Made by a program: the position numbers and the translations under genes
NCBI RefSeq assembly: GCF_900169165.1
Contig: NZ_FXYY01000003.1
Location: forward strand, 186,001-250,000
Source: Brevibacterium linens ATCC 9172
Lineage (GTDB): Bacteria > Actinomycetota > Actinomycetes > Actinomycetales > Brevibacteriaceae
Reading direction: 5' to 3'
DNA length: 64,000 nucleotides
In this document: positions 1 to 10,157 of the stretch, in pieces
Layout: every line of letters starts with the position of its first letter
Position numbering within the stretch: position 1 is the first letter of the stretch
The notes under the pieces: model-generated
What the model saw: the letters and a program-made list of their open reading frames with translations, nothing else
Database searches by the model: none
Told to the model about the DNA's origin: nothing

Positions 1-234
1 TTCGAGACCGAACTGCACGATCACATCGAGCGCAAGACCGGCATCTTCACGACCATCCGTGAGACGCTGAAGCTCGACGACGACACGACCGAAGAGCTGA
101 AGAACGTCCTGGCCGATTTCACCCGGAACTTCGCCAGCTCTGACCAGAGCGGATCGAAGGCCGGAAGCGAAGACACCGCAGCCGCTTCCTCTGACGAGGT
201 CGAGCAGGAGCAGATCGTTCGGCAGAAGCGTTGA
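1..234 (+). CDS. atpA: ATP synthase F1 subunit alpha, C-terminal end (partial)
   Basis: Open from the window edge to a TGA, 77 residues. This is the C-terminal helical part of the alpha subunit (FETELHDHIERKTGIFTTIR), which with beta forms the catalytic hexamer of F1. The last 30 residues or so are an S/E/Q-rich tail. It is followed 31 bases later by atpG, which starts after a GAAAGGAAG ribosome-binding site, so identity rests on both sequence and operon position. The nucleotide-binding domain lies outside the window. Confidence 0.93.
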   Translation, partial: FETELHDHIERKTGIFTTIRETLKLDDDTTEELKNVLADFTRNFASSDQSGSKAGSEDTAAASSDEVEQEQIVRQKR

Positions 235-265
235 ACCTGTTCCGTAACGGCGAAAGGAAGAACTG

Positions 266-2673
<2,408 letters not shown>

Positions 2674-2676
2674 GCC

Positions 2677-2937
2677 ATGGCGACACTCGAAGTGAATGTC
2701 GTGGCTGCTGATCGCGAGGTATGGACCGGTGAGGCCAAGCGCGTCATCGCCCGTACCCTCGACGGCGAGATCGGCATCCTGCCGGGCCACGAGCCCGTGC
2801 TTGGTGTCGTCGCCGACGGCGAGGCACGGATTCTCACCCCGGGAGAGGACACCATCAGGGTCAAAGCCGATGGTGGATTCCTCTCGGTGGAGAACAACCG
2901 TGTGATCATTGCCGCTGATCAGGCCGAACTTTTCTGA
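2677..2937 (+). CDS. atpC: ATP synthase F1 subunit epsilon, short form
   Basis: 86 residues. The whole protein is the N-terminal beta-sandwich of epsilon (LEVNVVAADREVWTGEAKRV, then DGEIGILPGHEPVLGVV), which links the gamma shaft to the c-ring. The C-terminal two-helix domain that in E. coli and Bacillus regulates ATP hydrolysis is absent: the frame ends after QAELF and the downstream sequence shows no displaced helix pair, so this is a natural short form and not an obvious frameshift. ATG follows the atpD stop by 3 bases, suggesting coupling. Confidence 0.93.
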   Translation: MATLEVNVVAADREVWTGEAKRVIARTLDGEIGILPGHEPVLGVVADGEARILTPGEDTIRVKADGGFLSVENNRVIIAADQAELF

Positions 2938-2946
2938 TCTGCGCGT

Positions 2947-2959
2947 TACACTGGCAACC
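2947..2959 (+). promoter_or_regulatory. Candidate -10 element, leaderless start of DUF2550 gene
   Basis: TACACT (2947-2952) fits the actinobacterial -10 consensus TAnnnT and lies 7 bases before GTG 2960. No Shine-Dalgarno sequence is present. Transcription would begin at or next to the start codon. No good -35 hexamer is visible. Inferred from spacing only. Confidence 0.4.
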
Positions 2960-3427
2960 GTGAACCCTTCTGTCCTGCTGATCGTTCTGCTCTCGTTGGT
3001 AGGACTCGCGCTTGCGCTGATCGTGGTCGTCACGATCCGACGCAGGTCGATCTCGAAGCTCTCGGGTGCCTTCGACTGTTCCATCAACGTGGGCGAGGAG
3101 TATTCTTCTCGCCCACGTTGGCGTTTGGGCGTGGCGGTGTTCTCCGTCACATCCCTGGACTGGTATCCGGTCTTCGCGCTCACGCGCCGTGCCGCATTCC
3201 GCTTGCCGCGCGCGGATCTGGACATCCTCGTCCGGCGCAAGCCGACCTCCGGTGAGCAGTACTCGGTTCTGCCCGAAGCGGTCGTCGTCGACTGCTCGTA
3301 CGGCAAAGCGGACGGTCGTCCGCGCTCGGTGTCGCTGGCGATGGACACCGAATCCCTGTCCACGATGGCTTCGTGGCTCGAATCATCACCCCCTGGCTTC
3401 AATCCGACGATGGGACGGTTCACCTAA
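2960..3427 (+). CDS. DUF2550 family membrane protein
   Basis: 155 residues from GTG 2960. An N-terminal membrane helix ([20 protein letters not shown]) is followed by a basic patch (RRRSISKL) and a compact cytoplasmic beta-rich domain ([19 protein letters not shown]), matching DUF2550 proteins found after atpC in actinobacteria (Rv1312 in M. tuberculosis). The function of the family is not known. An in-frame ATG at 2909 would overlap atpC and add 17 non-homologous-looking residues, so I prefer GTG 2960, which puts the helix at the N terminus. Its TAA shares its last base with the ATG of murA. Confidence 0.85.
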   Translation: MNPSVLLIVLLSLVGLALALIVVVTIRRRSISKLSGAFDCSINVGEEYSSRPRWRLGVAVFSVTSLDWYPVFALTRRAAFRLPRADLDILVRRKPTSGEQYSVLPEAVVVDCSYGKADGRPRSVSLAMDTESLSTMASWLESSPPGFNPTMGRFT

Positions 3428-4740
3428 TGGATGTCTTCCGCCTGACCGGGCCCGCACAGCTGACGGGAACCATCGATGTCAGAGGCGCCAAGAACAGCGT
3501 CCTCAAGCTCATGGCTGCGAGTCTCCTCGCGGTGGGACGCACCACCATCACGAACGTCCCGGCCATCCTCGACGTGCGAATCATGGTCGAACTGCTCGTC
3601 CGCCTCGGCTGCACGGTCGACTATGACGCCGACGGCGGTGTCGTCGTCATCGACGTCCCCGCCGAAGTCGGCATCCAGGCCGACTACGAACTCGTCCGTG
3701 CGATGCGGGCGTCGATCTCCGTCCTCGGTCCGCTGACCGCACGGATGCGCGCCGCGCATGTGGCACTTCCCGGCGGAGATGCCATCGGCTCCCGCGGACT
3801 CGACATGCACCAGGCCGGGCTCGAGGCACTGGGAGCAGTCGTCCATCTTGACCACGGCTATTTCGTCGCCGAGGCTCCGAACGGTCTGCGCGGCACCGAG
3901 ATCGTCCTCGAATTCCCTTCCGTCGGTGCCACCGAGAATCTCGTCATGGCGGCAACCCTCGCCCATGGCACCACCACCATCGCCAACGCGGCCCGCGAAC
4001 CCGAGATCGTCGACATCTGCACGATGCTCGTCGAGATGGGTGCGCAGATCGAAGGAGTGGGCACGTCCGACCTCACCATCACCGGTGTCGAATCGCTGCA
4101 GCCGGTGACCCATCGCACAGTCGGCGATCGCATCGTCGCCGGGACTTTCGCCTTCGGCGCCGCCTTGAGCGCAGGGGACGTGACCGTGCGCGGAGTCGGG
4201 CTCGACATCATGCCCAACATCGGAATGAAGCTGCGTGATTCGGGCGCCACGGTCGACGACCTCGGCGAGATCATCCTCGGGGATGGGACCGAAGGCAAGG
4301 GGTTCCGTGTCATCGGTGCTCAGCGTCCTCACGCCATCCGGGTCGCCACCATGCCGTTTCCCGGATTCCCGACCGACCTGCAGCCGTTCGTCATCGCACT
4401 GAACTCGGTCTCCGACGGAATCGGTCTGCTCTCGGAGAACCTGTTCGAAGCACGCTGGCGCTTCGTTCAGGAGATCGCACGTCTCGGTGCGAAGGTGCGC
4501 ATCGACGGCAACCACGCGTTGGTCACCGGCAGCGAAAGCCTCTCCGGCGCCGAAGTCGAGGCCTCTGACATTCGAGCGGGAGCGGGCTTGGTCATGGCCG
4601 CACTGCGCGCCGGGGGAGTGACCGAAGTGTCCGGAATCGACCACATCGAACGCGGTTACGAGAACTTCGTCGATAACCTGCGCAGCCTCGGCGTCGACGT
4701 TCAACGGGTCGTAAAGCGCGACGTCCTCAGTTTCGGCTGA
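3427..4740 (+). CDS. murA: UDP-N-acetylglucosamine 1-carboxyvinyltransferase
   Basis: 437 residues from ATG 3427, which overlaps the previous stop as TAATG. MurA transfers enolpyruvate from PEP to UDP-GlcNAc, the first committed step of peptidoglycan synthesis. Family marks: [12 protein letters not shown] near the N terminus (Lys binding PEP), [11 protein letters not shown], and the loop [10 protein letters not shown]. The loop residue that is Cys115 in E. coli is Asp118 here, as in mycobacteria; that change is known to make MurA insensitive to fosfomycin. An in-frame extension back to 3373 would run inside the DUF2550 gene and is rejected. Confidence 0.96.
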   Translation: MDVFRLTGPAQLTGTIDVRGAKNSVLKLMAASLLAVGRTTITNVPAILDVRIMVELLVRLGCTVDYDADGGVVVIDVPAEVGIQADYELVRAMRASISVLGPLTARMRAAHVALPGGDAIGSRGLDMHQAGLEALGAVVHLDHGYFVAEAPNGLRGTEIVLEFPSVGATENLVMAATLAHGTTTIANAAREPEIVDICTMLVEMGAQIEGVGTSDLTITGVESLQPVTHRTVGDRIVAGTFAFGAALSAGDVTVRGVGLDIMPNIGMKLRDSGATVDDLGEIILGDGTEGKGFRVIGAQRPHAIRVATMPFPGFPTDLQPFVIALNSVSDGIGLLSENLFEARWRFVQEIARLGAKVRIDGNHALVTGSESLSGAEVEASDIRAGAGLVMAALRAGGVTEVSGIDHIERGYENFVDNLRSLGVDVQRVVKRDVLSFG

Positions 4741-4860
4741 ACCTCCCACACATCGCTGCCCGTCGAGGGATCACCGGCTTCCGAGTCCGGCAGAGCTCTT
4801 CCGTGTCCGGTGAGCGATCTGTTCTCGTCGACCTCTTCCCGCGCATCGGGAGGGCCAGGG

Positions 4861-5556
4861 TCAGAACAGGCGTGTCTCGGGGTCGTCCATTCCGCGCAGT
4901 GCGTCATAGTCGAGAACGACGCAGCGGATGCCCCGATCTTCAGCGAGCGTGCGTGCCTGCGGTTTGATCTCCTGAGCTGCGAAGACACCGTGGACCGGAC
5001 TGAGGAGAGGATCGCGATTCATCAGCTCGAGATAGCGAGTGAGCTGTTCGACACCGTCGATATCGCCGCGGCGCTTGATCTCCACAGCCACTGACTTCTG
5101 TCCGTCGTCCCGAGCCAAGATGTCCACCGGACCGATGGCCGTCATGTATTCGCGGCGAACCAGACTGTAGCCATCGCCGAGGGTCTCGATGTGCTCGGCG
5201 AGCAGCTCCTGCAGATGCGCTTCGACACCGTCCTTGACCAACCCCGGATCGACGCCGAACTCATAGGTGTCGTCAGCGAGGACTTCGGCGATGGAGATGA
5301 CAAGGCGGTCTCCCGTCTTCGACTGCGAAACCTCCCACAACTCAGTCAGGCCGGCCTCTGCCTGCTCGTCATCGGGTTCGATGTGCCGAACCGTGCACGG
5401 GGGAGTCATCCAGTTCAGCGGCTTGTAGGACCCGCCGTCGGAATGGATGAGCACCGAGCCGTCGGACTTGAGCATGATGAGGCGAGTCGCCATCGGAAGG
5501 TGGGCGGTCAGACGACCGGCATAATCAACGGAACATTGGGCTATGACTAGACGCAC
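4861..5556 (-). CDS. nucS: Mismatch-specific endonuclease NucS/EndoMS
   Basis: 231 residues from GTG at 5556. NucS cuts both strands at mismatches and is the core of the non-canonical mismatch repair of actinobacteria that lack MutS and MutL. The C-terminal RecB-like nuclease domain has E136, D145 ([10 protein letters not shown]), E159 and K161 (VAVEIKRR), matching the catalytic set of the family. The last residues ETRLF match the short C-terminal beta-clamp-binding motif described in corynebacterial EndoMS. It stands convergent to murA; 4741-4860 between them has no gene or clear terminator. Confidence 0.94.
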   Translation of the reverse strand: MRLVIAQCSVDYAGRLTAHLPMATRLIMLKSDGSVLIHSDGGSYKPLNWMTPPCTVRHIEPDDEQAEAGLTELWEVSQSKTGDRLVISIAEVLADDTYEFGVDPGLVKDGVEAHLQELLAEHIETLGDGYSLVRREYMTAIGPVDILARDDGQKSVAVEIKRRGDIDGVEQLTRYLELMNRDPLLSPVHGVFAAQEIKPQARTLAEDRGIRCVVLDYDALRGMDDPETRLF

Positions 5557-5586
5557 GCGCTTCAGCCTACGTGAGACAATGACTCA

Positions 5587-5883
5587 ATGCCACGATCTTC
5601 ATCCTCGCGTCGCAAGAACAAATGGCAGCAGGCTCCCCGCGATCTGTCCGAGTCCACGGCAGGTGTGAGGACGAGCCGTTCACTGCCGGATGGAACCTGG
5701 TCCGTGCAGACTGTGAAGGGAAACGAATCCGGCAAGGTCTACGTCTGCCCGGGCTGCGGCCGCGACGTCAGTGCCGCCTCGACCCATATCGTTGCCTGGC
5801 GGCAGGATGCCCCGCACGGAATCGAGATCGGGGTCGAGAGCAGACGCCACTGGCATCGGCGCTGCTTCGATCGCTTCCGGTGA
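5587..5883 (+). CDS. Small zinc-ribbon-like protein, unknown function
   Basis: 98 residues. A basic N-terminal tail (MPRSSSSRRKNKWQQAPRDL) precedes a compact domain with CPGCGRD at residues 54-60 and a H-W-H-R-R-C-F cluster near the C terminus, together a plausible zinc site. Similar short proteins lie beside nucS in many actinobacteria and are often called ATP/GTP-binding without evidence; I see no P-loop. Divergent from nucS across 30 bases, so the two probably share a promoter region. Function unknown. Confidence 0.7.
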   Translation: MPRSSSSRRKNKWQQAPRDLSESTAGVRTSRSLPDGTWSVQTVKGNESGKVYVCPGCGRDVSAASTHIVAWRQDAPHGIEIGVESRRHWHRRCFDRFR

Positions 5884-5949
5884 TCTCAGGCCGCCTGCAG
5901 TCGGTCGGATGAACGGTCGTCTGCGAACGCCGCCCGTAGCCGGAAACGT

Positions 5950-5979
5950 CGAAGGGACCCGCATCAGCGGGTCCCTTCG
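5950..5979. terminator. Bidirectional hairpin terminator
   Basis: Perfect 13-bp stem (5950-5962 with 5967-5979) and a 4-base loop ATCA, between the zinc-ribbon gene (+) and the convergent coiled-coil gene (-). It can serve both. Confidence 0.8.
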
Positions 5980-6000
5980 TCATGAACGTCTCAGGCGGCC

Positions 6001-7722
6001 TCAGCGCAGCGAGTTGCGCGAGCGTGAGGTCTTCGAGTTGTTGTCCTTCGATCCGGAGACCTGCGCATCGATCGAGATGGTGTCCTCGTCGGTGGCACCG
6101 TTGGGCAGATCCGTGCCCGCGGTGTCCTTGTCTTCAACGGCAGAGTCGGCGTTCGCCCCCGAAGCGTTCTTCGCATCAGGTGTCGACTTCGCCCCGTCGG
6201 CCGACGGGCGGGAAGTCTTCGCGGAGCTGCTGCCCTTGTTTGTGGGCCCATCGTTCTTCGCAGATCCGGTCGACTTCGAGTTCGTGGATTCGGTCGACTT
6301 CGAGTTCGTGGATTCGGTCGACTTCGTGCTCGTGGATTCGGTCTTCGAGGATTCGGCAGTGGTGTCGGTCGACGACGCGTCCTCGGTCGGTTTCGCGGAA
6401 TCGTCGGGCTTCGCGGAATCGTCGGACTTCGCATCATCGGTCGACGTTGCCGACTCCTCGGACTTCGCCGCATCCGAAGAGTCATCGTCGGCCAGCAGGT
6501 CTTCGAGCTCCGGTCCGTCGGCGATCTGCTCGGTGGCCTGAGACGCCGATTCGGCCTTCGCCGGATCCACTGAGTCGCCGCCCATGATCCCGGGCATTGC
6601 GAACAGCGAACGGAGCTGATCGAGCTGAGCAGTGATCGTCTTGCGCTGCTTCGTGAGCAGATCGACCTGCGACTGGGCGGAGGCGACATTGCGCTTGGCC
6701 TCGGCCGCGGACTCCTCGATGGTCGCCTCGGCAGTGGCCCGCGCTTCGGCGATGAGAGTCTGCGCACGGGACTTGCCATCGGCGATGATCTCATCGGCCT
6801 TCTTCACTGCGTAGGTGCGCGTTTGCTCGGCACGCTCGGCAGCTTCCTTCGCCTCGGTGTCGGCCTTCGCCGCACGGGCCTGAGCCTCTTCGACGAGCTT
6901 CTTGTTCTCGGCCTGTGCCTCTTCGTAGCGTTTCTTTCGTTCGGACTCGGCTTCTTTGCGCTTGTTCGCGAGTTCGACGTCGAAGTCGTTTCCGGCCTTC
7001 TTCGACGCCTCGTCACGGGCCTTTGCGGCCTTGAGCAGCTCATCGGCCTGTGCCTGTGCAGCGGCAACTGTCTCTTCTGCCTCGGTCTTGGCCTCGGCAC
7101 GCAGGTCGGCAGCTTCCTTCTCGGCGGTCGCTCGCAGCTCGGAGAGCTCGAGATCCAGACTCTCGCGAGCTTCCTTCGCAGAAGCGGCATTCGCTTCCTT
7201 GGCCTGGTTGGTCTCGCGTTCGGTGGTCGCGCTGAGCTCGGCAGCGCGCTTCTCCGCGGCCTTGATCGTCTCTTCGGCGCGCAGCTCGGCCGAGGACGTG
7301 ATCGCATCGGCTTCCGAGCGGGCATTGGACAAGGTGTCGTTGCTCTCGGTGTGCATGCGCGCACGTGCGGAGGCGGCCTCGGCGCGAGCCTTGTTCCGGA
7401 TCGTCTCGGCGTCGGAATTGGCCTGGGCGAGGGTCTCACGGGCCTGCGATTCGGCGATCTTGAGCAGATGATCGATGCGGCTTCCGGGAGGGCCGGCGGC
7501 CTCCGCGTTGTCGTTGGCAGCCTTCTTCAGCTGTGCCTTGGCTTCGGACAGCTCTCCGGCGATTTGCAGCTTCGCCCGATCTGCATTGATGACCTGACTG
7601 CGCGCATCGGCCAGAGCCTTGCGGACCGATTCGACCTCGGTGCGCAGCTGCTGCAGACGCGAATCGACTTCACTCTTCTCGTAGCCGCGCATCGCTGTGC
7701 GGAATTCTTCGGTGGGCGTCAC
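6001..7722 (-). CDS. Long coiled-coil protein with DivIVA-like N terminus
   Basis: 573 residues from GTG 7722, with CAGGAG about 9 bases upstream. The first 50 residues (EFRTAMRGYEKSEVDSRLQQL, LRTEVESVRKALADA) resemble the membrane-binding DivIVA/GpsB head followed by a coiled coil. Residues about 30-400 are almost all Ala/Glu/Lys/Arg heptad-like sequence. The last 170 residues are a low-complexity acidic S/T/D/E/K tail made of short repeats. Plausible roles are a cytoskeletal or polar scaffold in the style of Streptomyces FilP/Scy, but this is inference. It is monocistronic and divergent from the thiolase gene. Confidence 0.75.
   Translation of the reverse strand: MTPTEEFRTAMRGYEKSEVDSRLQQLRTEVESVRKALADARSQVINADRAKLQIAGELSEAKAQLKKAANDNAEAAGPPGSRIDHLLKIAESQARETLAQANSDAETIRNKARAEAASARARMHTESNDTLSNARSEADAITSSAELRAEETIKAAEKRAAELSATTERETNQAKEANAASAKEARESLDLELSELRATAEKEAADLRAEAKTEAEETVAAAQAQADELLKAAKARDEASKKAGNDFDVELANKRKEAESERKKRYEEAQAENKKLVEEAQARAAKADTEAKEAAERAEQTRTYAVKKADEIIADGKSRAQTLIAEARATAEATIEESAAEAKRNVASAQSQVDLLTKQRKTITAQLDQLRSLFAMPGIMGGDSVDPAKAESASQATEQIADGPELEDLLADDDSSDAAKSEESATSTDDAKSDDSAKPDDSAKPTEDASSTDTTAESSKTESTSTKSTESTNSKSTESTNSKSTGSAKNDGPTNKGSSSAKTSRPSADGAKSTPDAKNASGANADSAVEDKDTAGTDLPNGATDEDTISIDAQVSGSKDNNSKTSRSRNSLR
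6267..6338. repeat. 24-bp tandem repeat x3 inside coiled-coil gene
   Basis: Three back-to-back 24-bp units (6267-6290, 6291-6314 identical; 6315-6338 with two changes) followed by a partial unit. In the reading frame of the minus-strand gene each codes for the octapeptide ESTNSKST or a variant. A second, 18-bp repeat (about 2.3 copies) lies at 6392-6433 and codes for DDSAKP units. Both lie in the disordered tail. Confidence 0.85.
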
Positions 7723-7954
7723 TGAAGCGAACTCCTGTCATCGTGGAAAGGGGGTGTACTTGGGCTGTCCTCGTCCTACTCTAACGGAGACTCCATGAGT
7801 GTTGGGTGCGAATGCGCGAGTGTGGACAGGGCCGCAGCCAGGGCTGTGGAGACCCAGTGATGCAGGCCACATGTGCCTCGACTAGGCTGGAGGACGTTGA
7901 AACGCATACGTGCTGCGGACACGAGTCCGCAGCGCGGAAATCCGAGGAGGAAAT

Positions 7955-9145
7955 ATGGCTGATGCAGTAATCGTGGCCGGAGCACGGACACCGTTCGGGC
8001 GGCTGCAGGGCGAGCTGTCGAAACTCAGCGCCGTCGAGCTCGGCGCCGAAGCCATCGCCGGTGCTCTCGATCGCGCCGGCATCCAGGGCTCCGACGTCGG
8101 CTACGTGATCATGGGTCAGGTTCTCCAGGCCGGGGACAGTCAGGGTCCCGGTCGACAGGCTGCAGTCAAGGCCGGCATCCCCATGTCTGTTCCGGCCGTG
8201 TCGGTGAACAAGCTGTGCCTGTCGGGGATCAATACGATCACTCAGGCCGCTCAGCTGATCCGCGCCGGCGAGTACGACGTCGTCGTGGCAGGCGGTCAGG
8301 AGTCGATGAGCCAGGCGCCGCACATGCTCATGAAATCGCGTTCGGGTTATAAGTACGGCGATGTCGTCGTCAAAGACCACATGGACTACGACGGTCTCTG
8401 GGACGCCTTCACCGATCAGGCCATGGGCGGTTTGACCGAGGAGGCCAACGCCGGTGACCGGGAGTTCTCCCGCGCCGAGCAGGACGCCTTCTCCGCTCGT
8501 TCGCACCAGCGCGCTGCGGCGGCACAGGAGACCGGTGCCTTCGCTGATGAGATCGTTCCCGTGACCATCAGCTCGCGCAAGGGCGATGTCACCGTCTCCG
8601 CCGATGAGGGGGTGCGCCCGGACACGACTGTCGACTCCCTGTCCACGCTGCGTCCGTCCTTCCGCAAGGATGGAACGATCACCGCCGGCAACGCCTCGCA
8701 GATCTCCGACGGAGCCTGCGCCGTCGTGGTGATGTCGCGTGAGAAGGCCGAGGAGCTCGGCGCTCCGATCCTTGCGGAGATCCGGTCGCATGCCTGGACC
8801 GCCGGACCGGACTCGACTCTCCAGCATCAGCCCTCCCAGGCCATCAAGGCCGCCGCCGAACGCGAGGGCGTTGCGGCCGACTCCTTCGATCTCTACGAGA
8901 TCAACGAAGCCTTCGCCGCTGTCGGTCTGGCCAGCGCGAAGGACCTCGGCATCGACGAGGACAAGGTCAATGTCAACGGAGGCGCCGTTGCGCTGGGCCA
9001 CCCGATCGGTGCCTCGGGTGCCCGAGTCGTCCTCACACTTGCCCTCGAGCTCCAGCGCCGAGGCGGCGGCACAGGCATCGCAGCGCTCTGCGGCGGCGGT
9101 GGGCAAGGCGATTCGCTCATCGTGACAGTTCCTGCTCGGTCCTGA
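7955..9145 (+). CDS. Acetyl-CoA C-acetyltransferase (thiolase)
   Basis: 396 residues from ATG 7955, 4 bases after a GAGGAGG ribosome-binding site. Thiolase family: nucleophile C88 in NKLCLSG, H349 in [14 protein letters not shown], and C379 in [10 protein letters not shown], all at the expected places. It joins two acetyl-CoA to acetoacetyl-CoA or runs the reverse cleavage. Alone in its unit, so the sequence does not show whether it serves degradation or polyester/isoprenoid synthesis; length and motifs fit the biosynthetic type. A TAGGCT at 7883-7888 is a possible -10. An in-frame upstream start at 7910 lacks a ribosome-binding site. Confidence 0.93.
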   Translation: MADAVIVAGARTPFGRLQGELSKLSAVELGAEAIAGALDRAGIQGSDVGYVIMGQVLQAGDSQGPGRQAAVKAGIPMSVPAVSVNKLCLSGINTITQAAQLIRAGEYDVVVAGGQESMSQAPHMLMKSRSGYKYGDVVVKDHMDYDGLWDAFTDQAMGGLTEEANAGDREFSRAEQDAFSARSHQRAAAAQETGAFADEIVPVTISSRKGDVTVSADEGVRPDTTVDSLSTLRPSFRKDGTITAGNASQISDGACAVVVMSREKAEELGAPILAEIRSHAWTAGPDSTLQHQPSQAIKAAAEREGVAADSFDLYEINEAFAAVGLASAKDLGIDEDKVNVNGGAVALGHPIGASGARVVLTLALELQRRGGGTGIAALCGGGGQGDSLIVTVPARS

Positions 9146-9228
9146 GCAGAATCGTTCACTCGAAGCCAGAGAGATGAGACGGTGGGGAGTCGATCTGCTC
9201 CCCACCGCGCTCGAAAGGAAGGACCATC

Positions 9229-9543
9229 ATGCTCGCAGCATTCTCAGTCGCGCCCAGCGGGGGAGAAGGGACCGATGCTTCGGTCCATGACGCCGTGGCC
9301 GCGGCCGTCGAGATCGTCCGCAGGTCCGGCCTGCCGCACCGCACGGACTCGATGTTCACGACTATCGAAGGCGAATGGGACGACGTCTTCGCGGTCATCA
9401 AAGACGCCACCGAGGCGGTCGGCGAGTTCGGCACTCGGGTGTCGCTGGTGGTCAAGGCCGATATCAGGCCCGGCTACACCGGAGAGATCGACGGCAAACT
9501 CGAGCGTCTGGAGAAGGCGATCGGCGCCCGCGAAGAGTCCTGA
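9229..9543 (+). CDS. Thiamine-binding (MTH1187/DUF77) family protein
   Basis: 104 residues; ATG 9229 follows GGAAGGA. The pattern AAFSVAPSG near the start, [19 protein letters not shown] and [16 protein letters not shown] matches MTH1187/DUF77 small ferredoxin-fold proteins, whose members bind thiamine or are of unknown function. 84 bases downstream of the thiolase on the same strand, so it may be co-transcribed. No catalytic site is evident. Confidence 0.8.
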   Translation: MLAAFSVAPSGGEGTDASVHDAVAAAVEIVRRSGLPHRTDSMFTTIEGEWDDVFAVIKDATEAVGEFGTRVSLVVKADIRPGYTGEIDGKLERLEKAIGAREES

Positions 9544-9631
9544 GTCCGATTCTTCCGAAATTCTCAGTGACGTGAGTCTCATCTGGCGTTAGTCCATCTC
9601 CATCGGATGCATCGAACGAAGGAGATGGACA

Positions 9632-9838
9632 ATGAATGGTGCAAAGCTCTTCTCTGTTGCCACGGCACTCACGCTCGTCGCGTTGGTGGGCTTTATGCTC
9701 GCGGGATTCTTTCCGATCATCGTCGACTTCGCGTTCGGCATCGAAGCCGCAGCAGTCATCCTTGCGATGACAGGAGTGATTGCCGTGTCCTTTGTGACAG
9801 TGCGCAAGTCGATGGAGAACGCGGCCCGTCATTACTGA
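9632..9838 (+). CDS. Small two-helix membrane protein
   Basis: 68 residues with two hydrophobic helices (about residues 7-30, LFSVATALTLVALVGFMLAG, and 37-58, IEAAAVILAMTGVIAVSFV) and a short basic C terminus (RKSMENAARHY). ATG 9632 follows AAGGAG. No family recognised; probably an integral inner-membrane protein of unknown role. Confidence 0.65.
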   Translation: MNGAKLFSVATALTLVALVGFMLAGFFPIIVDFAFGIEAAAVILAMTGVIAVSFVTVRKSMENAARHY

Positions 9839-9870
9839 GATTCTCCTGCCGAGCTGCCACGGCAGCGATC

Positions 9871-9921
9871 CGGCCCTGATTCGCGGCGGCGACTGAGACA
9901 GTCCGCGTCGAATCGGGGCCG
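9871..9921 (+). terminator. Hairpin terminator before tRNA-Arg
   Basis: 13-bp outer stem (9871-9883 with 9909-9921, one G-U pair), continued by a 4-bp inner stem (9886-9889 with 9903-9906), then the pyrimidine-rich stretch CTTTCTGTTCTCC. Confidence 0.65.
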
Positions 9922-9959
9922 CTTTCTGTTCTCCTCCGGGCATCGGTTACGATGTTTGA

Positions 9960-10033
9960 GCCTCCGTAGCTCAGTCGGATAGAGCAACCGCCTTCTAAGC
10001 GGTAGGTCGCGGGTTCGAGCCCCGCCGGGGGCG
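9960..10033 (+). tRNA. tRNA-Arg (anticodon TCT)
   Basis: 74 bases; acceptor 9960-9966 pairs with 10026-10032 (one G-U), anticodon stem ACCGC/GCGGT with loop CTTCTAA and anticodon TCT at 9994-9996, T-arm GCGGG-TTCGAGC-CCCGC. No encoded CCA. It reads AGA/AGG, rare codons in this GC-rich genome. TACGAT at 9948-9953 is a candidate -10 lying only 6 bases before the mature 5' end. Confidence 0.97.
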
Positions 10034-10157
10034 CTTCCTATGCCCGCATCCGCCTATCGGGCGGAATCGGGCGGTCAGCTCAGCCGCTGAGCAATTCCGC
10101 GCCGATACGGCGTGGCAGTTGGTGCGGAGCTGGGTAAACATAGAGAGTGGAGGCGTG

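Noticed and set aside
6267..6433. Tandem repeats as a possible CRISPR array
   Set aside because: Units are back to back without spacers and keep the reading frame of the coiled-coil gene.
10019..10034. tRNA-Arg 3' end as a phage or island attachment site
   Set aside because: No integrase and no second copy of the tRNA end in the window; downstream genes look like core genome.
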